NCBI GenBank assembly: GCA_964036155.1
Contig: OZ038423.1
Span: forward strand, 30,829,249-30,893,248
Direction of reading: 5' to 3'
Source: Diploscapter coronatus
Taxonomy: Eukaryota; Nematoda; Chromadorea; Rhabditida; Rhabditidae
Length of the DNA stretch: 64,000 nucleotides
Each line of letters starts with the position of its first letter. Position 1 is the first letter of the stretch. The translations under genes and the position numbers were made by a program. Positions 25,773 through 36,851 of this stretch are shown here, piece by piece. Under the pieces are notes generated by a model, which saw only the letters and a program-made list of their open reading frames with translations, was not told the DNA's origin and made no database searches.

Positions 25773-26945
25773 GAATGCGTCTTAATTAGAACGAAAATTC
25801 GTAGAAATGAAAATTTTGAAATAAAAATTAGAGGTAAAACGGGTGCACTTGGGACATGTCCCCAGTTCCCATGTACCAATTTTATTTATTTTGGGGAAAT
25901 TCAATAACTATTCGATTTTTTCCTCTAATTCCACGTAAATCGTTCCGAATATTTGTTTCCGGTTTATTTCATTCCTCAAGGACTGTTTAGACAGATGTTC
26001 GTTCTGAAATTTTTAACTAGATACTACGTTGCAATGCGAGATGTTCATATTTTTGAGACATATGCACCCAAAGTCGGATAGCGTTTAGTTTTCAACATAA
26101 CTATGCCATACACATGATTTTAAAATCCTAAATTTGCGAATTTTCATTACGAAAATAGGAAAATGGGTCGACAGACAAAGTGTTTATTTACAACGTCTTT
26201 ACTAATATTTTAACAAAAAATTAACGAGGATTACTTTGTAAGAATGAGCTCAAATTAAACTCGGTGGTTATCCAAATGTGAATAAAGTTTCATTCATAAA
26301 TCGTCATCGAAATTTTAATATTAATTTAAGAACAAATGATTTTATCTTTATTGCGTGATATTTTGAGAAATTATCAACAGAAAATAACGAATAGAAAAGT
26401 AAATTCCAATATTTCAACTAATTGTAATACCCATATGTAGGATTTGTGAAAATTGCATAAATTATGACTAGGTAAAACTAGTAGATCTCTTTCTCAATTC
26501 CATTTTCGAATTTTTCGTTCTTGAACAATACCTTATTGTATGCCTTCACAACGGTAGTACAGCAGTATCTACAACTGATTATTAGAAAGAAATCAATGTT
26601 TAAAATTTCTTACTTATAACGTTCTTATGTATAATTTAGAACCATATTGAACTTAATAGGATGGTAAAACACGACATTTTCACCGTAGAGAATCTAACTA
26701 AACTAATTGCACGCGGCCCTGAAGTACTTGGGGCTAAGCCTGGTCCATTTGTCGCTCTGAAATCAACAACTATAAAAATTTAGTACATGGATTTCGAGTG
26801 TATTTGGAAAAATAGCAAATTAAGAGTGGATGTCAGCAAAAATCAAAGTCTTAATAACAAAGGGGTATAAACAGGGGTCCTCAAATCGGGGTAATTTTTT
26901 ACATATATAGTACAGTTTTTCACGCTGATTCTCATGCTGCAATTC
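25773..26945. repeat. Inverted duplication, arm 1 (partner 47,870-49,026)
   Basis: From CTTAATTAGAACGAAAATTC onward this segment reads as the reverse complement of the segment ending at 49,026. It is nearly identical over about 1.15 kb and includes a decayed STELLO-like gene end. Confidence 0.9.
26478..26756 (-). pseudogene. Decayed last two exons of a STELLO/DUF288-like gene (arm 1)
   Basis: The minus strand encodes a last-exon look-alike (CCTTVVKAYNKVLFKN... ending KEIY and stop). Before it is a degraded counterpart of the next-to-last exon, with two in-frame TAG codons. It is the mirror copy of 48,046-48,328. Compare residues of the intact gene ending at 53,784 (CSTVVKAYHKVLFLN). Too short to be a gene. 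Confidence 0.8.
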
Positions 26946-27308
26946 GTTTTTCGAAAAATTTGAATGGGCGGAGTTATGCCAATTTGTAGTTTTTCATGGG
27001 TTATTCTATAATGAAAACTGCGTTCGATTTGGTTCAGAAATAAGAAAGTTGTGAATTTTTTCCTGAGGTCGGGTCTATCTAAACTTCAAACTACCGTAAT
27101 CCGCTACAGTGATCGATTTTCGAACAATGATTATCACCATGATGATCAGCGTGAAAACTAAGCTATATATGAAAATCAGCCAAATCGACGGACCTCTGTT
27201 CTGCACCACTTTGAATAATTCCGATATTCACTCTTAATATACTGACAAACTTACTGAAAATTATGCTTTTAAATATTATTTTTTCTTATATAATTTATCA
27301 ATTTCAGG

Positions 27309-27478
27309 CTGTCAGTTTGCCGCCAACTGTTGTAAGACTTTTTTACCTGATCAGAGATATTATTTGCTTCATACGAGTGGGCAGTTGAGTCTATCTCACT
27401 GTGCAATGCACATCTTCCCTTTGCCACTATCTTACGATTATTCCTTTTCTCATTGCTGGAATGGGAATTGTCGTAAGG
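27309..27478 (+). other. Isolated exon-like open stretch, cysteine-rich, unknown
   Basis: An ATTTCAG acceptor opens a 170-base frame starting CQFAANCCKTFLPDQ and ending SHCWNGNCRK, followed by a GTAGAG donor. It has six cysteines and no stop. A following stretch from 27,551 (GATTTAG acceptor) reads ENEYPCCDGQKE and then stops. I do not recognise the family; it may be a gene fragment or chance. The rest of 26,946-28,433 has repeat pieces (for example 27,110-27,240, related to the 19,690 unit) and nothing else I can name. Confidence 0.3.
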
Positions 27479-28433
27479 TAGAGTTCAAAGGGGAAACTGC
27501 TTACCCTTGTATTCACAATTTTTGTACGAAATTTTAATGATGGATTTAGGAAAATGAATATCCCTGCTGCGATGGCCAAAAAGAGTGAAGAAAATGCCTA
27601 CTGTCCCTTGAATTGTTTCGTCCAATATTCTCGCTTTAACGACACATTGCGTAGTCGCATATCTTCTATATTATTATCTTTTCTCTTGATATTCTTTTGC
27701 TACCTAGATTTTAGGATTCACAAACACTACTTTATGCTAATTTTTCTTCTCCATTTGAGAATTGAAATGTTAAAAAATAAAGAACTTTCTGTTGTTCGAA
27801 GTGTTATCAGTTTACATTACATGCACAGTCAGGCAAACTCGTTAATTGATGCATAGTTGATAGATTCATCCAATTTTCAAGAAAAGAGTTCAAAATTTTA
27901 CTGCTCCCGCCGGGTGATCCAGGGCAAAAATCATTTTTCATATTTGAATCAGCAGTGTAGGAGTGCTTGTGTGTCACTGTCTAGAGCATGGCCTCAAGTT
28001 CACCCCCACCTCGACCTAAACCAAGAGGTTTATGCAGGTCACGGAAAAAGAATTGACTTGAATTCCTGCCGGTTGCTTTTTCGGGTGCTAGCGAATGCAC
28101 TATTTTCATCTATGTAAGTTGACTTGAGCTTTAGTCGAATCACTTGAAGAGTTTATTTCATCTTGCAGAATGAGACAAAAATAACAAGGCAGCCGTGTTC
28201 TGCCCGTTCATAAGAAAGAACAGATTTTGGATATGGTAGATCAAGGTTTGATCCTTTATCAGGGGTCAAGAACTACAATAGAATAAAGCAGAATTATAAG
28301 AAAAAATCGCTGGATCAGACAAATTGAGCAAACTTTCTGACCAGCGAAGAGATCAAAATATCAACACCAAAAATTCAAGGCTGATGAAAAAATTGGTGCG
28401 ATCAGCACAATTTCGTTCATTTTCCATTGCGAT

Positions 28434-28751
28434 CTAACCGCACCAGTTGCAGGTGCACTTGCCAGCGTAGCAACCCGCCACTCCACATTGGCATCGCCAC
28501 GAAAATGGTGGAATGAAGCAGGCACGATCTCCAGTAATCTTGTTGCAGAGCCAGCGTTTCTGTCGGGATCGTGGATGATCCTCCAATCCGCGTTCCTCAG
28601 CCTCCTCTCCCACCAGTTCCTGATCGCGAACAATGCGTCTCTCCTGGCCGGACTCAACTTTACCATAGCTCTCATCTCGTGCAAGGACGCCATCAAGCAT
28701 AATAGCAATAGTGGCTAATACGACCACGGTGATGAGAATGTTGCGCTGCAT
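28434..28751 (-). CDS. Secreted cysteine-rich peptide precursor with furin-like site
   Basis: Intronless, 105 residues. A clear signal peptide covers about residues 1-24 (hydrophobic ILITVVVLATIAIML, likely cleavage after GVLA). An acidic and charged propeptide runs to residue 66 and ends in RSRQKR, a dibasic, furin/kex-type cleavage motif. The predicted mature peptide (67-105) has 39 residues, starts WLCNKITGDRAC and contains eight cysteines at 69, 78, 87, 89, 94, 99, 101 and 104. Eight cysteines allow four disulfide bonds. The layout fits an antimicrobial or defence peptide, or a peptide signal. I do not recognise the family, so the function is open. A TATA box and GATA-type sites lie upstream. 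Confidence 0.75.
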   Translation of the reverse strand: MQRNILITVVVLATIAIMLDGVLARDESYGKVESGQERRIVRDQELVGEEAEERGLEDHPRSRQKRWLCNKITGDRACFIPPFSWRCQCGVAGCYAGKCTCNWCG

Positions 28752-28935
28752 GGAGGCTAGTCAACGAAATTGGACTTAATTTCAGAAGCTGAAGTCGATA
28801 ATTGAATTGTCCAGATAAATGCCAAATCCTAAAATATCGTATTCATTTATAAAAATTCAAGACAGACGCAAGATACCACGCACAATTTAAAAAAAATAAG
28901 GAGTAGACTAGAATGTTAATATTTCTAAGTTCTAA

Positions 28936-28945
28936 GTTTATATAG
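28936..28945 (-). promoter_or_regulatory. TATA box of the secreted peptide gene
   Basis: On the minus strand the sequence reads CTATATAAAC, about 185 bases before the ATG at 28751. Clear TATA boxes mark strongly regulated worm genes. The leader between them shows no intron. Confidence 0.55.
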
Positions 28946-28999
28946 CCGACTGTCCAGCGGCATAAACAAATGAACACCTGATGAGCCCCCAACAGAATG

Positions 29000-29007
29000 A
29001 CTGATAA
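29000..29007 (+). promoter_or_regulatory. GATA-factor site ACTGATAA upstream of the peptide gene
   Basis: ACTGATAA equals the classic intestinal GATA (ELT-2 type) motif of nematodes. Further GATA cores lie at 29,034 (TGATAA), 29,237 (CGATAA), 29,282 (reverse) and 29,368. The interval 28,752-29,566 is shared upstream DNA of the peptide gene (-) and the CRCP gene (+) and holds no other gene. Confidence 0.5.
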
Positions 29008-29566
29008 ACAATCGATGAGTCATGGAGAAATTTGATAAACGGAACGTTTAATAAACAAAAGATCGAAAACATCTCTCACGCGAAAGGCGAGTGAAGAGGG
29101 CCTGGCCACTCCAACTGCTCAAAATCGGAGAATGACGAGCCGTTTTTATATCATCATTTGGGAGTGTTCTTTGGCACGAGAGGCTATCGGTCGTTCGCCG
29201 CTTACTCCTTTTGGTTCAACATGAGGAAAAAGGCTTCGATAAGATACAAGCAGCTGTTCACCATTTGTCGTGACGCTTGTTGTTTATCAAATAAACAAAC
29301 GTGCGCCTGATGACTCAGATCCAGAGATCATACTAGAAGGAATTGTTTGCTGCTTGTGACGTAGTTCGATAAAACTGATTCGAGATTTGGGAAATAACAA
29401 TTCTTCCCCGCTGACATTCGCTGCCTACTGCATTTCGAACGCAGATAATTCTTTGAAATTATTAGGCATATGCAGAACACGGAAAATAATTTCTGACTTT
29501 CGAATTTTGATAATCGGTTTGCCTAGAATTTAAAAAAAAAAATGTACTTTATTACAGAATTTTAGA

Positions 29567-30694
29567 ATGGAGATTCTGAACGCGCGTAAATCGGTTCTGA
29601 CGAACTACGAGGTGATGAAGTTGCTGGAAGAGGAGAAGAATGCGGTTACTGCAGCTGCAGGGAAGCGAGTCAGGGACAAGGACAAAATGCTCATGACTGT
29701 CGTTTATGAGGTCGGTGTTTTCAGTCAAAAATAAAAATTAATTCAATTTTTATGAGAAAATAGTGAAAATATGAAACTTCAACGCAGATAATGTTTTATA
29801 ATGATGAAGAACAAATGAAAATGTATTATTATCAAATATAAATATGTTTTCCAATTGATGGACGGATAAATTTCAGACCCAGAAATACCTGAAGACGACA
29901 CCGGCTGCAGTGCAAACGCAGGACTGCATCAGCAAATTAGTCAAACTCCTCAAACCGTACGAGGTTAGAAAAGTTTCCTCTTGACAAATTACCAGAAAAT
30001 CAATGTTTAGTTGACCGGCGCAGAGACGCTTCAAATCATCAACCTGAGGCCCACGGCTCCTACTGATGTAAGTTAAAATTTTCATAATATTCGACTCTTC
30101 CAAAGTTTATCATTCATTCGTAAGAAAAATCAGATTTTTCTTGAATGTGCATAAAATCACGATTAACTTGGAATACCATTTATCTCAACTAAAAATGCTC
30201 AATTTTCAATGAGAATGGAAGAGTTCGGGGTTAATGTTGTTCTGTATCATTTGATGTCTCGATTTCGTCATAAATTCAATTTTCCTAAAATATTAATAAT
30301 TTTCAATCATCAATTAATTTCATCACATTTAATCTTCAGGTGCAATTGATCGTGAAAGAGCCGGAAGAACGATTCAAATCGGAAACCGCCATGGACGATC
30401 TCATCAACGTGAGCACTTTTAGGAATATTTTCAAAAGTCATCGTAAAATAGTTATTTTCAACAGAAAATATTGTACATTTTGTCGAGGAGAAAGGAACAC
30501 TATTTTCCTCTCCTTTTTCTATATTTCGCGGGATGAGACTTCCGCTCCGGATCCTTACAGTAATTGATTTTCTAAAGTACAAAATAGGAACAATTCTATC
30601 GCCTATTTGCATGTTAATGAAATAATTTTAGGTGGTAACATCGACTCGGCCGCCCAAACCCATTCCTCCTGCGACGCCTTCTCGGGCCACATAA
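29567..30694 (+). CDS. CRCP: RNA polymerase III subunit RPC9 (CRCP homologue)
   Basis: Five exons: 29567-29710, 29877-29963, 30011-30067, 30340-30408 and 30632-30694, giving 139 residues. It starts MEILNARKSVLTNYEVMKLL, close to the RPC9/CRCP form MEVLDANAALLSNYEV.QLL. Then come TQKYLKTTPA (family: TLKYISKTPC), LTGAETLQIINLRPTAPTD (family: LTKAEKLQLLNHRP) and VQLIVKEPEERF (family: IQLMVEESEERL). This is the HRDC-like Rpb4/RPC9 fold. RPC9 pairs with RPC8 to form the stalk of RNA polymerase III in the nucleus, which is needed to start tRNA and 5S rRNA synthesis. The C-terminal tail (TRPPKPIPPATPSRAT) is short and proline-rich. A TTTTAG acceptor one base before the ATG suggests trans-splicing. 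Confidence 0.93.
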
Positions 30695-31189
30695 AATTTG
30701 ATCTTTAAATATTTATTGTTGTTTTCTGAGGTATAAATTCTGTCGAAATCGGCTGAACAAATTGGGAAAAATTGTCTACAAAATTGATAAATTTGGAAAT
30801 TTGGCATGAAAATTAGGGTAAATAGTCTGAAATTTGTACTTTTAAAGTTTACTCTACTTTTCAATCGATTGACAGTTGCAAAACTTTTCCAGAATTTCCA
30901 ACAGAAAAAGATTTTCGCTAGAACCGTTGTTCGTGCGTCACAAAACTAAAAACCATCCGAATTTGCATAATCTCCTCTCCAATTCTAGAAACTCCCTTCA
31001 AACTTTGCCCCTAGTACAGATTAATACCAACATTTGATTTCGAGCAGGTGAAAATTTGAAATCGATTTCAGCATGTTCAAATGAAATCGTTACTCAGACA
31101 AGAGTAACTAACAATAAGAATTAACGAGCATTCACAAACATAGACATTCTCAACCACACTATGCAAATTACAATAATCATCAATGGCGT
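30695..31189. other. 3' flank of the CRCP gene
   Basis: AT-rich sequence without a recognisable gene or repeat. Confidence 0.5.
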
Positions 31190-31860
31190 TTGTGCTCGAA
31201 AGCTTTATGACACGTTCTTCGTAAAAATCGAGTATATGGGGTGGTACCCAAGAAGTTGACCCTCGAATTTCAAGTTGATTTTCTGTTCCCGGGGATTTTA
31301 GACTACGCTGATTACGAATATGACGGTTAAAACCCGATCCGATCACTTGTTCCGCCTGTTCCGGAAGGTCCACATCCGGTAGTTTCGGAAAATTCTATTT
31401 TCGTTATTCTGCATGGGAAAAATTCAAATTCGGTATCAAAATGCTCGCAGAGACCATCTGAACACGATTCTGAAAAGATCCCGTCGAGATGACACCGAAT
31501 AAGAAAGTTATGATGAACATAGTGAAACATATGGAAAATGCCATATTGACTTTTCGCTTCTTTTAATTTTAATTTTTTAAAAGCCCCAGTTTCCATGAGT
31601 TATTTATATTGGGAAGTAGCCCAGGTTTTCTAGTTTCTGAAACATTTCACCGTCTTTCTATAGACTGCCCGCTAGCGAAGAAATGTCACTTCTTCGAAGA
31701 GTTGTCATGACTCACTTTTGTCTACATTTGATTTTGAAAATTCATAACTTCCATGATTCTAAACCAAATCTTATAATTCTTTTTTTGTTTGATTACTATG
31801 GATATTCAGTTTATCAGACATCAAAAGAGAATTTTTTTGAATATCGATTTTTTGCAGAAA
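31190..31860 (-). repeat. 760-bp-type repeat unit, reverse copy
   Basis: Reads in reverse as the unit at 19,690-20,455 (shared CCGGAACAGGCGGAACAAG, GTACCACCCC and ATGACAACTCTTCGAAGAAG). No coding frame is maintained between copies. Confidence 0.8.
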
Positions 31861-31939
31861 TGCGCACTTTTCGCGTCTTAATTATGTACTATTTGACTCG
31901 TATTGTGTTTACGTGTAAATGACGTTGAAAAAATTCATC

Positions 31940-32920
31940 CTTTCGGTATGTTGTGTAGAATGATATGGTAAACAACTTTCATCATTGGGAAACCCCAGAA
32001 TCATTACCCCATGAACTCCAGAATTTTTTGAAGTTCAATGGCCAAATTCAGCATAATGCTTTTTTGGCACAAATTTTTAAGAATTCATATCTCCCTGTGT
32101 GTGCACATTCTAGAATAAGTTCTGGAACAAAAGTTGTTCATCATGTTCATCTGCACAACATATCGAAAGGACATTTTTTTTCAACGTCATTTACCTGTAA
32201 ACCCAGTACGGGTATATGGGGTAATTTCGGGTAAATTTTACCCGTCAAAATTAATTTTCTAAAAATTTCTTTTTATTTTTCCCATATTCTCCTCGACAAG
32301 ATCTAAGAAACAAAAAAATAATTATGAAATTTGGTTTAGAAATAAGAAAATTATGAATTTTTGAAATTTACTGCCCTAAAGACACTTTGCAATAGTTGGT
32401 CGTTGAACTTCAAAAAATTCTGGAGCCCCAATGGTAATGAATCCAGGGTTGGTCCAACGACGAAAGTTGTTCAGCATGTCATTCTACACAACATACTGGC
32501 AGGACGAATTTTTTCAACGCCATTTACGCGTAAACACAGTACGGATCGAAAAGTCCACAATTAAGACGCGAAAAGTGCGCATTTCTGCAGAAATTGGTAT
32601 TCAAAAAAATTATCTCTTGATGCATGATAATCTAGAGACTAGATGCTGTCGAATAAAAAAAGAATTATCGAATTTGGTTCAGAAATAAGGAAGATATGAT
32701 TTTTTGAACATTTTTTTCGATATCAAAAATTTGCTTCTCCAAAAACAGGTGGTTTTATGGGTGTGGATAATTTGTTTCAATTAAAGAGTTATACCAGACA
32801 AAATCATAAGGTAAGAAGAGTACTATGCAAAAAACCGTACTCAATTTAGATGAAAAATAAAAAAGAAAAGTATTCAAAAAGTAAAATAGGGAGATAAACT
32901 TGAAACTCCCTATACATGAG
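31940..32920 (+). repeat. Repeat unit related to 55,929-56,970 and 40,810-41,690
   Basis: 32,355-32,690 matches 56,410-56,715 and, in reverse, 40,920-41,190 almost base for base. The shared core contains GGTAATGAATCCAGGGTTGG. The right end, GAGATAAACTTGAAACTCCC at about 32,892, resembles the terminal inverted repeat of the 55,929 element. Confidence 0.75.
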
Positions 32921-33469
32921 TGAGCCCAGTGACTCCAGAGATGGATGTAATGGGCTATAGACTTCAGAAATAGTAAGACATGATAGAATGGTTCATTTTG
33001 ACAGGCGATTTAGGGGTCTATGACATACTTTTGGAATCACACCTCTCAAAAACCTCTATTTCTGTCAGATCCTATGAACTTCCTATAGTTAACTAGGGGA
33101 TATTTCTGGAGACAAGTTGAAATCTAGTACCTAGGGAAATCATACATGAAATTGAAGGAAATTAAACGTAGAATATAATTAGCCTAATTAGCATATCGAT
33201 TTGACACTTTTTGGGGTCATTCGGTATGCTACTGACTCTTAAAATTCGGGGTTACTTTTACAAGTTGCCAAAATAGTAAGTTATTTCCGATTATTATGAG
33301 TTGCTATATGAAATTTCTAAAGAAAATTCTAAATTTTACATAATATTGACAAAAATATGCTAAATTTGAAAATTATAAGTCGAGACTTTCTTTCCAGGCT
33401 ATTTTGGTTTGAATAAATAGGTGCCTTCATTTTTTCGTGCCTTCATTTCCAGATTGCGTAACTGTCATG

Positions 33470-34398
33470 TTCGTCGTCAGTGTAGTCGGAGACCCTCAGG
33501 GGCAAACAATCAGCTCGAGATTTGGGAGTCGACTTCTTAGGTACCACCCCTTCTATAGAAAAAAAAACTCGATTTTTACGAAGAGCGTGTCATATATCTC
33601 AGTATTTTAAACTAGTCAATTTAGATGGGTATTGTCCCTGATTTAGACAGGAAATTTTCGCTAGACTAAAATTCGCTCTCTATGGGTTTGAATTATTTGT
33701 AGAGCCTAACTGAAGAGGACGAAATAGGGATAGTACATAAGAAAAAAATTGGCTTCCAAACCAGGAAATGAAAAGACTCTTTGATTATCCTCTCTTTCGT
33801 GCAAATAGATACGGTTTTTTCTCATTGCCAAATTTCGTCCCAATTTCTATGACGAAGAACATTTGTTCGCTCATGTAAAACTCGCAACAATTTGGGAAAT
33901 AGAAAATCAACTAATTTGAGGGATAGAATAATGAAAATGTAAACACCAACATCAGATCGGGGGATTGTATTATGGTATTTTAATCACATGTCAATATTCA
34001 TCCCACTAATATACAAATAAACGCTATTTATGCATTATGAAAATAATAATAGAATACTTGAAGGTAACTTTTGAGATCACCTTATGTCCTCTACTTATGG
34101 TAATTCAGGCGAAAATTTGAAAATGTTGTAATATCGTAGCATTAAAAATCGGGATAGTATAGGCTGCGATGCGATAAGGCAGGATAGAGATTATTTTCTT
34201 ATCCAATTTCATATTTCACGATGCTACGACATTTCCACATTGTCATTTAGAATGGTCATAAATTATGCGCGCTCATATTTGATCCTGTTTGCTTGAAATG
34301 TGTAGATTTTGGTGACTTTACGCTTAAACTGCACCTATATTTTGCTCTATTTTTCCATGGAATTTTCCATCAAATTGCTTCAAAATTTTGGAATAAAA
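33470..34398. repeat. Inverted duplication, arm 1 (partner 46,421-47,340)
   Basis: The segment is a near-perfect reverse complement of 46,421-47,340, from the edge GTCATGTTCGTCGTCAGTGT to the edge CCATCAAATTGCTTCAAAAT. 32,921-33,469 before it holds nothing I can name. Confidence 0.9.
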
Positions 34399-34657
34399 TT
34401 AAATGTCTGTACGAAATTGTTTTGCAAGTTTAGTGCAATTTTATTTACCTCGTGGAAGTTGGTATTGCCTTGTTTTTAGATTTATCACAGCAATGCTAGT
34501 CAGTAAATAAACATTTTCTAGCTTCACATGATCATTATAAAACATATTATGCAACAATTTATTTGGATAAAAATGGATTGTTATGCCATATTTTTGGAAT
34601 AATATATCTTTATTATATGTTGTGAAACTTTCAGAGTTCTTTCAATTTAAATTAAGA

Positions 34658-35250
34658 TTATTTGTCATACTTTGAAGATACATTCTTTTGAAATGGAACT
34701 ATCTTCGATAATAACTCACGTTTATTCATTGCAATTGGCGCATACATCTTTTCTAATTCGGCATCGATTTCTTCCTTCGTAGTGAACAAATTTGGGCCGT
34801 AATTCCAGGTAGAATTTCTGGAAGAATATTTATGAAAAATCAATTTTTTCAGATTTACTGTGGATTGCACTGGGCTAAATTTATCGGTCCAGCAAGTGGA
34901 TTAACCATCTCAGCGTCTTTTTGAATGATATTCTAAATTGTAAATTCCAGTATAATTCACAAGATATCGAATACCACCATTTGTAAAATTCATCACGACA
35001 TAAGCAGAAGTGTAAATAAAAGGAAAAAATACTGCATTTTATAAATGGTGTTCATACTGAACTTGTGAATTATAAAGGATCTCTAATTTTTTCCCACGCT
35101 CTATTTCAAATTTCTTGAAAAATATCATTACTTTAGCGGGAGATCTTTGCCGTATTTAGTCAATTATTTGTCTTTCCAAGCGTGTGTCATGAAATCTCTG
35201 CTGCTATTCCAAAGGTGATTCGTTAACCACCCATCGCGTGTCCATCCTTG
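34658..35250 (-). pseudogene. Remnant of a multi-exon gene of unknown family
   Basis: Two 3' exons splice cleanly: 34859-34932 and 34658-34817 across a 41 bp intron. They read DAEMVNPLAGPINLAQCNPQ and then FTTKEEIDAELEKMYAPIAM to a TAA. Upstream, 35132-35250 reads GWTRDGWLTNHLWNSSRDFM in frame. It then meets a TAA (35164-35166), and its donor is out of phase with the next exon. No start exon is seen. I read it as the decayed 3' part of a once-coding gene; the family is not recognised. Confidence 0.55.
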
Positions 35251-36851
35251 ACCCTGAGTTTACATCGCTAAAATTAAATTTTCTCAGAAAGATAAATTTT
35301 TAAGGCACATACTTCCTTATAGCAGCTATTAACATTTAGAAAGGTTATTCGGAAACCGCACGGCATCAAGACCTCAATACATGCGAAATAGTGTATGGCT
35401 AGGGTAGGGTTTTGGCTGATAGGATTTTTTCCCACGCTATTTCTCATAGCTTGACACACTGAGTTTCCTTTGCTAGATTTTACAAGATCCCTCATCGCAA
35501 ATTTTATTTCAATACACATCACGGAACTGTTTCTGGAACCGACATCCTTTCCTTTGTTTGCTGTGCAATAGAGAACGGAAAAAGTATTAGCTTCTTTCCT
35601 TCTCAAATTTGATTTCGACACACATCACGGAACTGTTTCTGGGACAAAGAATAAAAAAACGATCGGAAAAAATATGAAAATGTGGCATTTACTGAGAGCA
35701 ACACACCCGCAAGGCACCCACGAGGCACCTGCGAAGCACCCGCAAACGGCGCGCGCCACTCGTGAGTGCTTTGCGGGTGCGTTGCTCTCAGTGTTGAGTT
35801 CATTTTTACAGTAACGAAAAACTCATTATGTTTGCAAAAAATTCTACAAAATTATCAATTAACTTATAAGTCGATTAAAATTAATTTGTATTTATTCGAA
35901 AATATACTTAATTGATAAAAAATAAATTAAACTTCTGAATCATTTTTTAGTTCATGGAAGATATTTCTTAAGACGCATTCTTTGAATAACCCGAACAAAA
36001 TATGAAGAGCGGCCGGACAATTGCAAAAGTCTCTTGAATTCGGATTCAACCCATATGGGTAGATACACCCATAGGCCCTAATCACAAAAAATGGAGACCA
36101 GACTCCGCCCTCTAAAGTGGGCGGGACTAAAATAGGGGTTGAAAATTTCACCGAAATCTGGTCATGGCTTTTATTTCTCCAGTTTCTCATTCAATTTTTC
36201 GACATCAAACGTTCTCTCGCTCTTCCTTTCCCGAAGTATCTATCTTTTGACGGCGCGAACAGAATAGAGCGATTGTAGCAGTGGTAAGATGCCGAGTTTA
36301 GAAATACAATTCGGCAACAGTCAAAACTTTCTCCTATTCAATAATTTTTGAAAAAAAAATAGCAGATAAGCAAGAAAACGTTTGAAAGTGAGAGAGCGAA
36401 TGAGAGGCTAGAAAAGCGAGTGACAGGGCCAGATTTCGATTGGAAATAGAGTACTTAGGTGTTTTAGAATAAATTATTTAAAAATAAATAAAATTAATTT
36501 TAAGCTTTGTGACAGAACCTATTCACCGGCCTATTAATTTCAGTATCATATTTCTACGGATATTTCGGATACAAATTGAAAATATAATTTATTGATTCAT
36601 TTTTAAAAATCCTTCAGAAATTTTCGTGAAAAGATGACAAGTAATGGGGATAATCCGAAGACGAGTAAGTTCACATATTTGACATTTCAAACATAAACTT
36701 GTAACAAGAAAATTGAATTATGACGTAAGGCTTACCATCTTTGACTAATCCTAGTGTATTCTACCAAATCAATTTTGAATGTACTTGGTTTGGTTTAGAA
36801 AGATAAATTTTAAGGCACACGCTTCTTTGTAATAATTATTGAGGTTTAGGA
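35251..36851. repeat. Repeat-rich intergenic region before the GT11 gene
   Basis: Contains a short direct repeat (CACATCACGGAACTGTTTCT at about 35,516 and 35,618), a GC-rich hairpin (35,691-35,792), and a fragment of the 25,152 repeat family at about 35,960-36,130. An AGATAAATTTT..AAGGCACA element occurs at 35,287 and again at 36,801. Confidence 0.6.
35691..35792. repeat. GC-rich hairpin repeat
   Basis: ACTGAGAGCAACACACCCGC at the left mirrors GCGGGTGCGTTGCTCTCAGT at the right. The centre repeats GCACCCGC/GCACC motifs. It is far richer in G+C than its surroundings. Confidence 0.75.

Noticed and set aside
27554..27856. 100-codon frame on + starting MNIPAAMAKKSEENAY
   Set aside because: Low-complexity hydrophobic, AT-driven sequence with no support from splice sites or family; overlaps another possible reading.
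32361..32564. 67-codon frame (MKFTALKTLCNSW...), repeated at 40,946-41,188 (-) and 56,422-56,625
   Set aside because: Conservation is explained by repeat identity at the DNA level; no splice partners or family.
36634..36664. ATGACAAGTAATGGGG with a GTAAGT donor as first exon of the GT11 gene
   Set aside because: Its phase does not fit the next exon, while the ATG at 36,852 encodes a membrane anchor and splices in phase.
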